Assembly: GCA_945861915.1 (NCBI GenBank)
Contig: CAMAWK010000083.1
Location: forward strand, 1 to 9,571
Length of the DNA: 9,571 nucleotides
Reading direction: 5' to 3'
From: Flavobacterium psychrophilum
GTDB lineage: Bacteria; Bacteroidota; Bacteroidia; Flavobacteriales; Flavobacteriaceae
Position 1 is the first letter of the stretch. Each line of letters begins with the position of its first letter. Made by a program: the position numbers and the translations under genes. Shown here one piece after another: positions 6,226-9,571 of this stretch. The notes under the pieces are model-generated. The model was given only the letters and a program-made list of their open reading frames with translations. It was not told the DNA's origin and ran no database searches.

Positions 6226-6705
6226 TTGAATCACGAAGTTCATATTTATACAGATGGTGCTGCTAAAGGGAATCCTGGACCTGGTGGCTATGGTGTTGTG
6301 ATGGAACTCGTGGGAACGCCACGCAAAAAAGAATTCTATGAAGGTTTTCGTCATACCACAAATAATAGAATGGAATTGTTGGCAGTAATTGTAGGTCTAG
6401 AAAAATTAAAAAACGAGAATATGAGGGTTTTAGTCATCTCAGATTCTAAATATGTGGTAGATTCCGTTTTAAAGAAATGGGTTTTTGGTTGGGAGAAAAA
6501 AGGTTTTGTAGACAGGAAAAATCCTGATTTATGGAAACAATTTCTGTTGGTTTATAGAAAACATCAAGTCGATTTTAAATGGATAAAAGGACATAATAAT
6601 CATCCTCAAAACGAACGTTGCGATGAATTAGCGGTTTTTGCATCCAGCCAAAAAACACTCTCTGTGGATGCTTTTTATGAGAAGGAAGAAGCGAAGTTAT
6701 TGTAA
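6226..6705 (+). CDS. rnhA: Ribonuclease HI
   Basis: RNase HI removes the RNA strand of RNA-DNA hybrids such as primers and R-loops. The 159 residues are a single type 1 RNase H domain. The active site is complete: Asp10 in IYTDGAAKGNPGPGGYG (7-23), Glu50 in TTNNRMELLAV (44-54), Asp73 in VISDSKYVVDSV (70-81), and His123 and Asp133 in KGHNNHPQNERCDELAV (121-137). The basic handle region (WVFGWEKKGFVDRKNPDLW) is present. The only usable start is TTG 6226. The in-frame stop TAA at 6214 leaves no earlier ATG or GTG, and the first internal ATG (codon 26) would remove Asp10. The 2-base gap after purN points to cotranscription and translational coupling. Confidence 0.95.
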   Translation: MNHEVHIYTDGAAKGNPGPGGYGVVMELVGTPRKKEFYEGFRHTTNNRMELLAVIVGLEKLKNENMRVLVISDSKYVVDSVLKKWVFGWEKKGFVDRKNPDLWKQFLLVYRKHQVDFKWIKGHNNHPQNERCDELAVFASSQKTLSVDAFYEKEEAKLL

Positions 6706-6720
6706 ATCAAAATTCCTTCT

Positions 6721-6756
6721 AAACTTTAAACTCATAAACTTTTAAACTTCTAAACT
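6721..6756. repeat. Five-copy AAACT array with about 8-base period
   Basis: AAACT begins at 6721, 6728, 6736, 6744 and 6752, giving steps of 7, 8, 8 and 8. The 3 bases between copies vary (TT, CAT, TTT, TCT). The last copy also forms an inverted repeat with AGTTT (6759-6763). The array fills the rnhA-pfkB gap directly upstream of the kinase -7 element. It could be a short tandem duplication or a protein-binding array. Confidence 0.55.
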
Positions 6757-6762
6757 AAAGTT

Positions 6763-6770
6763 TATCTTTG
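6763..6770 (+). promoter_or_regulatory. -7 element of a Bacteroidota-type promoter for the kinase gene
   Basis: TATCTTTG matches TAnnTTTG exactly and lies 23 bases before the ATG at 6794. At the expected -33 distance (about 6740-6746) there is only TTTTAAA from the AAACT array, with no TTG. The promoter is therefore either weak or dependent on a factor. Confidence 0.45.
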
Positions 6771-6793
6771 CATTTTAATTCCAAAATTGAATA

Positions 6794-7717
6794 ATGAACA
6801 AATTATTAATCGTAGGAACGGTTGCTTTCGATGCTATTGAAACTCCTTTTGGCAAAACAGATAAAATTTTAGGCGGTGCAGGGACTTACATTGGGCTTTC
6901 AGCATCACATTTTGATCTTCAATCTGCTATTGTTTCTGTAGTTGGTGATGATTTTCCTCAAGAATATATTGATTTATTAACAGATAGAAATATTGATATT
7001 TCAGGTCTTGAAGTAGTCAAAGGAGGTAAAACTTTTTTCTGGAGCGGTCGCTATCATAATGATTTAAATTCTAGAGACACTTTAGATACTCAACTCAATG
7101 TATTAGCTGATTTTCAGCCTAAAGTTCCACAAAATTTCAAAAATGCCGATGTTGTATTGTTAGGAAATTTACATCCGTTGGTTCAAAATAGTGTTTTAGA
7201 CCAAATGGAAACCAAACCTAAATTAGTAGTTTTAGATACTATGAATTTTTGGATGGATTGTGCTTTACCTGAACTTTTGGAAGTAATTAAGAGAGTCGAT
7301 GTAATAACCATCAACGATGAAGAAGCTAGACAGCTTTCGGGAGAATATTCTTTGGTGAAAGCCGCTAAGAAAATTCATGCTATGGGACCTAAATATGTTG
7401 TTATCAAAAAAGGAGAGCATGGCGCCTTATTGTTTGATGATAAAGAGATTTTCTTTGCACCAGCCTTGCCTTTAGAAGAGGTTTTTGATCCAACAGGAGC
7501 AGGAGATACATTTGCTGGAGGATTTGCTGGTTATATTACACAAAGCGGAAATATCTCTTTCAATAATTTGAAAAAAGCCATAATTCATGGTTCTAATTTA
7601 GCTTCCTTTTGTGTAGAAAAATTTGGAACTGAACGAATGGTAGGATTACAAAAGGAAGAAATTGTTTCGAGATTGAAACAGTTCAAGTCCTTAACACAAT
7701 TTGAAATAGAAATATAA
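6794..7717 (+). CDS. PfkB-family carbohydrate or nucleoside kinase
   Basis: This 307-residue protein has the ribokinase fold. It should phosphorylate a sugar, sugar phosphate or nucleoside with ATP in the cytosol. The C-terminal PfkB signature is DPTGAGDTFAGGFAGYI (232-248), with the anion hole Gly235-Gly237 and catalytic base Asp238. VVIKKGEHGALLF (202-214) is the usual preceding strand-turn. At the N-terminus, IVGTVAFDAIETPFG (6-20) and LGGAGTYIGLSAS (26-38) occupy the substrate region. The ribokinase motif GGKGAN is not present, so the substrate cannot be named. The FFWSGRYHND stretch (81-90) may form part of the lid. Its place between purine genes makes a nucleoside or ribose-type substrate tempting, but this is inference. 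It has its own -7 element and is followed by a terminator. Confidence 0.88.
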   Translation: MNKLLIVGTVAFDAIETPFGKTDKILGGAGTYIGLSASHFDLQSAIVSVVGDDFPQEYIDLLTDRNIDISGLEVVKGGKTFFWSGRYHNDLNSRDTLDTQLNVLADFQPKVPQNFKNADVVLLGNLHPLVQNSVLDQMETKPKLVVLDTMNFWMDCALPELLEVIKRVDVITINDEEARQLSGEYSLVKAAKKIHAMGPKYVVIKKGEHGALLFDDKEIFFAPALPLEEVFDPTGAGDTFAGGFAGYITQSGNISFNNLKKAIIHGSNLASFCVEKFGTERMVGLQKEEIVSRLKQFKSLTQFEIEI

Positions 7718-7726
7718 CAAAAATAC

Positions 7727-7751
7727 GCCTCGAAATTTCGGGGCTTTTTTT
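7727..7751 (+). terminator. Intrinsic terminator between pfkB-family gene and purF
   Basis: GCCTCGAA pairs with TTCGGGGC (7727-7744, one G-U pair, short AT loop), followed by T7 (7745-7751). It lies 9 bases after the kinase stop. Only 36 bases separate its T-run from the purF ATG, and they hold no clear promoter, so it may be leaky or act as an attenuator. Confidence 0.8.
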
Positions 7752-7763
7752 GTTTTAAAACAA
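7750..7763. promoter_or_regulatory. 14-bp perfect palindrome before purF
   Basis: TTGTTTTAAAACAA is fully self-complementary and lies 24 bases upstream of the purF ATG, touching the terminator T-run. It is AT-only at its centre and could be chance in this composition. A regulator site for purF is possible but unproven. Confidence 0.25.
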
Positions 7764-7787
7764 TAACACTACTAAAAAACAAAAACA

Positions 7788-9571
7788 ATGAGTGATGCAA
7801 TAAAACACGAATGTGGAATTGCCCTTTTACGTTTAAAAAAGCCGTTAGAATATTACAAAGAAAAGTACGGTACTGCATTTTACGGCATTCAAAAAATGTA
7901 CCTCCTGATGGAAAAACAACACAATCGTGGTCAGGACGGAGCTGGTTTTGCTAGTATTAAATTAGATGTTGGTCCTGGGGAACGCTACATTAGTAGGGTG
8001 CGTTCGAATGAGTCACAACCTATTCAAGATGTGTTTGCACAAATTAACGATAGAATCAATGAAGTATTAGCTTCGAACCCTGAATGTATTGACGATGTAG
8101 CTTGGCAAAAAAAGAATATTCCTTACATAGGAGAACTTTTTTTGGGACATGTTCGCTACGGCACTTTTGGTAAAAACAGTATCGAGAGTGTTCATCCTTT
8201 TTTACGTCAGAATAACTGGATGCATCGAAACCTGATTTTAGCTGGAAATTTTAACATGACCAATGTGGGCGAACTTTTCGAAAGTTTGGTCGAATTAGGA
8301 CAGCATCCAAAAGAAATGGCGGATACTGTAACGATAATGGAAAAAATAGGTCATTTTTTAGACAAAGCGGTTCGTGATTTATACCAAGATTGTAAAGCTG
8401 AAGGATATACCAAAAGAGAAGCCTCTTCTGTAATTGCAGAACGATTAGATATCGCAAGAATTTTGACTCGCTCTTCTAAAAATTTAGACGGAGGATATGC
8501 AATGGCAGGTTTGTTGGGTCATGGTGACGCATTTGTTTTTAGAGATCCTGCAGGAATTCGTCCCGCTTATTTTTATGAAGATGATGAAATTGTGGTTGTA
8601 GCTTCAGAGCGTCCAGTGATTCAAACTGTTTTTAATGTTGCTTTTGAAAAAGTGCAAGAATTGCAACCCGGACACGCTTTAATTATTAAAAAAAATGGAG
8701 ATTTATCCCAAAAAGAAATTCTTCCTCCTACCGTAAAAAAAGCATGTTCTTTTGAAAGAATTTATTTCTCAAGAGGGAGTGATGCCGAAATTTATCAAGA
8801 AAGAAAAATGTTAGGAAAATTAATTCTTCCGGCAGTTCTTGAAGCTATTGATGAAGATACCGACAACACCGTTTTTTCTTATATTCCGAATACTGCCGAA
8901 ACTTCGTTTTATGGAATGGTCGAAGCAGCACAAGATTTTTTGAACCAAAGAAAAAACAATTATATTATTGAAAACCGAAAAAAGTTAACCAAAGAAAAGT
9001 TAGCAGAAATTCTTTCGGTAAAAATCAGAACCGAGAAAGTAGCTATCAAAGATGCCAAATTAAGAACTTTTATCACCGAGGATAGTAGCCGAAATGATTT
9101 AGTTGCGCATGTTTATGATGTGACTTACGGAGTGATAAAACCAACAGACAACTTAGTTATTATCGATGATAGTATCGTGAGAGGGACGACTCTTAAAATG
9201 AGCATCATCAAAATGATGGATCGTTTGAAACCTAAAAGTATTGTGATAGTTTCTTCTGCGCCACAAATTAGATATCCAGATTGTTATGGTATAGACATGG
9301 CAAAACTAGAAGGATTAATTGCTTTTCAAGCGGCATTAGAATTGTTAAAAGAGCGAAATTTATATCATATTGTAGACGATGTGTATTTAAAATGCAAATC
9401 ACAGAAAAATTTAAAAGACGATAAAGTCGTTAATTATGTTACTGAAATTTATGCACCGTTCCAGCCACAAGAAGTTTCGAATAAAATTGCCCAATTATTG
9501 AGTTCACCTGAAATTAACGCTGAGGTAAAAATCATTTTTCAAACCGTAGAAAATCTACATATTTCGTGTCC
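7788..9571 (+). CDS. purF: Amidophosphoribosyltransferase, long form (3' end beyond window)
   Basis: PurF makes phosphoribosylamine from PRPP and glutamine, the committed step of purine synthesis. The frame stays open for 594 codons to the window edge, longer than the usual full protein of about 500. The N-terminal Ntn-type glutaminase is shown by HECGIALL (7-14) with nucleophile Cys9, HNRGQDGAGF, GHVRYGTFG, AGNFNMTN and FRDPAGIRPAYF. Cys9 implies removal of an 8-residue propeptide. The C-terminal phosphoribosyltransferase has CSFERIYFSRGSD, RTFI and the PRPP loop VIIDDSIVRGTT (457-468). Compared with typical PurF there are added segments before GHVRYG, around the helical part after AGNFN, and a Lys-rich stretch before RTFI. 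ATG 7788 sits in an A-rich context with no Shine-Dalgarno. The preceding terminator and the lack of a clear promoter leave its transcription open. Confidence 0.93.
   Translation, partial: MSDAIKHECGIALLRLKKPLEYYKEKYGTAFYGIQKMYLLMEKQHNRGQDGAGFASIKLDVGPGERYISRVRSNESQPIQDVFAQINDRINEVLASNPECIDDVAWQKKNIPYIGELFLGHVRYGTFGKNSIESVHPFLRQNNWMHRNLILAGNFNMTNVGELFESLVELGQHPKEMADTVTIMEKIGHFLDKAVRDLYQDCKAEGYTKREASSVIAERLDIARILTRSSKNLDGGYAMAGLLGHGDAFVFRDPAGIRPAYFYEDDEIVVVASERPVIQTVFNVAFEKVQELQPGHALIIKKNGDLSQKEILPPTVKKACSFERIYFSRGSDAEIYQERKMLGKLILPAVLEAIDEDTDNTVFSYIPNTAETSFYGMVEAAQDFLNQRKNNYIIENRKKLTKEKLAEILSVKIRTEKVAIKDAKLRTFITEDSSRNDLVAHVYDVTYGVIKPTDNLVIIDDSIVRGTTLKMSIIKMMDRLKPKSIVIVSSAPQIRYPDCYGIDMAKLEGLIAFQAALELLKERNLYHIVDDVYLKCKSQKNLKDDKVVNYVTEIYAPFQPQEVSNKIAQLLSSPEINAEVKIIFQTVENLHISC

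Noticed and set aside
7585..7878. Minus-strand open frame across the end of the kinase gene, the terminator and the start of purF
   Set aside because: It runs through two real genes on the other strand and a terminator, with no recognisable motif.
8251..8457. Minus-strand open frame inside purF
   Set aside because: It is antisense to well-conserved purF codons and is short.
1..9571. A new defence, mobile or biosynthetic system
   Set aside because: All intact genes belong to known families in a normal core-genome order. No transposase, integrase, direct-repeat borders, CRISPR-like array or composition shift was seen.

Overview
This AT-rich window looks like core chromosome of a flavobacterium-like member of the Bacteroidota. 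Four things point there. The promoters match the Bacteroidota type (TTG or TTTG near -33, TAnnTTTG near -7). Start codons lack Shine-Dalgarno sequences. A gene of the IPExxxVDY family, a lineage-restricted family, is present. The order purN // acpP-fabF-rnc-IPExxxVDY-pyk is, to my knowledge, conserved in that phylum. I see no mobile element, CRISPR array, tRNA, rRNA or prophage gene.

Layout. Bases 1-54 are the 3' tail of an unidentified plus-strand gene. A strong promoter (74-105) then precedes a plus-strand gene (207-863) for a small helix-turn-helix/ACT-domain protein without an enzyme domain. It meets the minus-strand gene block head-on at a shared bidirectional terminator (896-925). The minus-strand block, read from right to left, is acpP (acyl carrier protein), fabF (ketoacyl-ACP synthase II), rnc (RNase III), an IPExxxVDY-family protein and pyk (pyruvate kinase). 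It starts at a good promoter at 5503-5531. Divergent from acpP is a plus-strand set: purN and rnhA (2 bases apart, rnhA starting at TTG), then a PfkB-family sugar or nucleoside kinase with its own -7 element, a terminator, and a long-form amidophosphoribosyltransferase (purF) that runs off the right edge.

How the genes fit together. acpP and fabF serve fatty-acid elongation. purF and purN catalyse the first and third steps of purine synthesis. rnc and rnhA degrade double-stranded RNA and RNA-DNA hybrids. pyk makes pyruvate and ATP. These are housekeeping genes, and I find no new multi-gene system. The items most worth a second look are in RNA and regulation. They are a perfect terminator-like hairpin inside the first codons of rnc, a 119-nt foldable region and a 17-bp palindrome in the acpP-fabF gap, and a five-copy AAACT array at about 8-base spacing before the kinase promoter. 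At the protein level, RNase III has Asn at a metal-ligand position, pyruvate kinase carries the K+-independent signature, and the HTH-ACT protein could be misnamed aspartate kinase.

No gene-free stretch exceeds 300 bases. The largest is the 243-base acpP-fabF gap.
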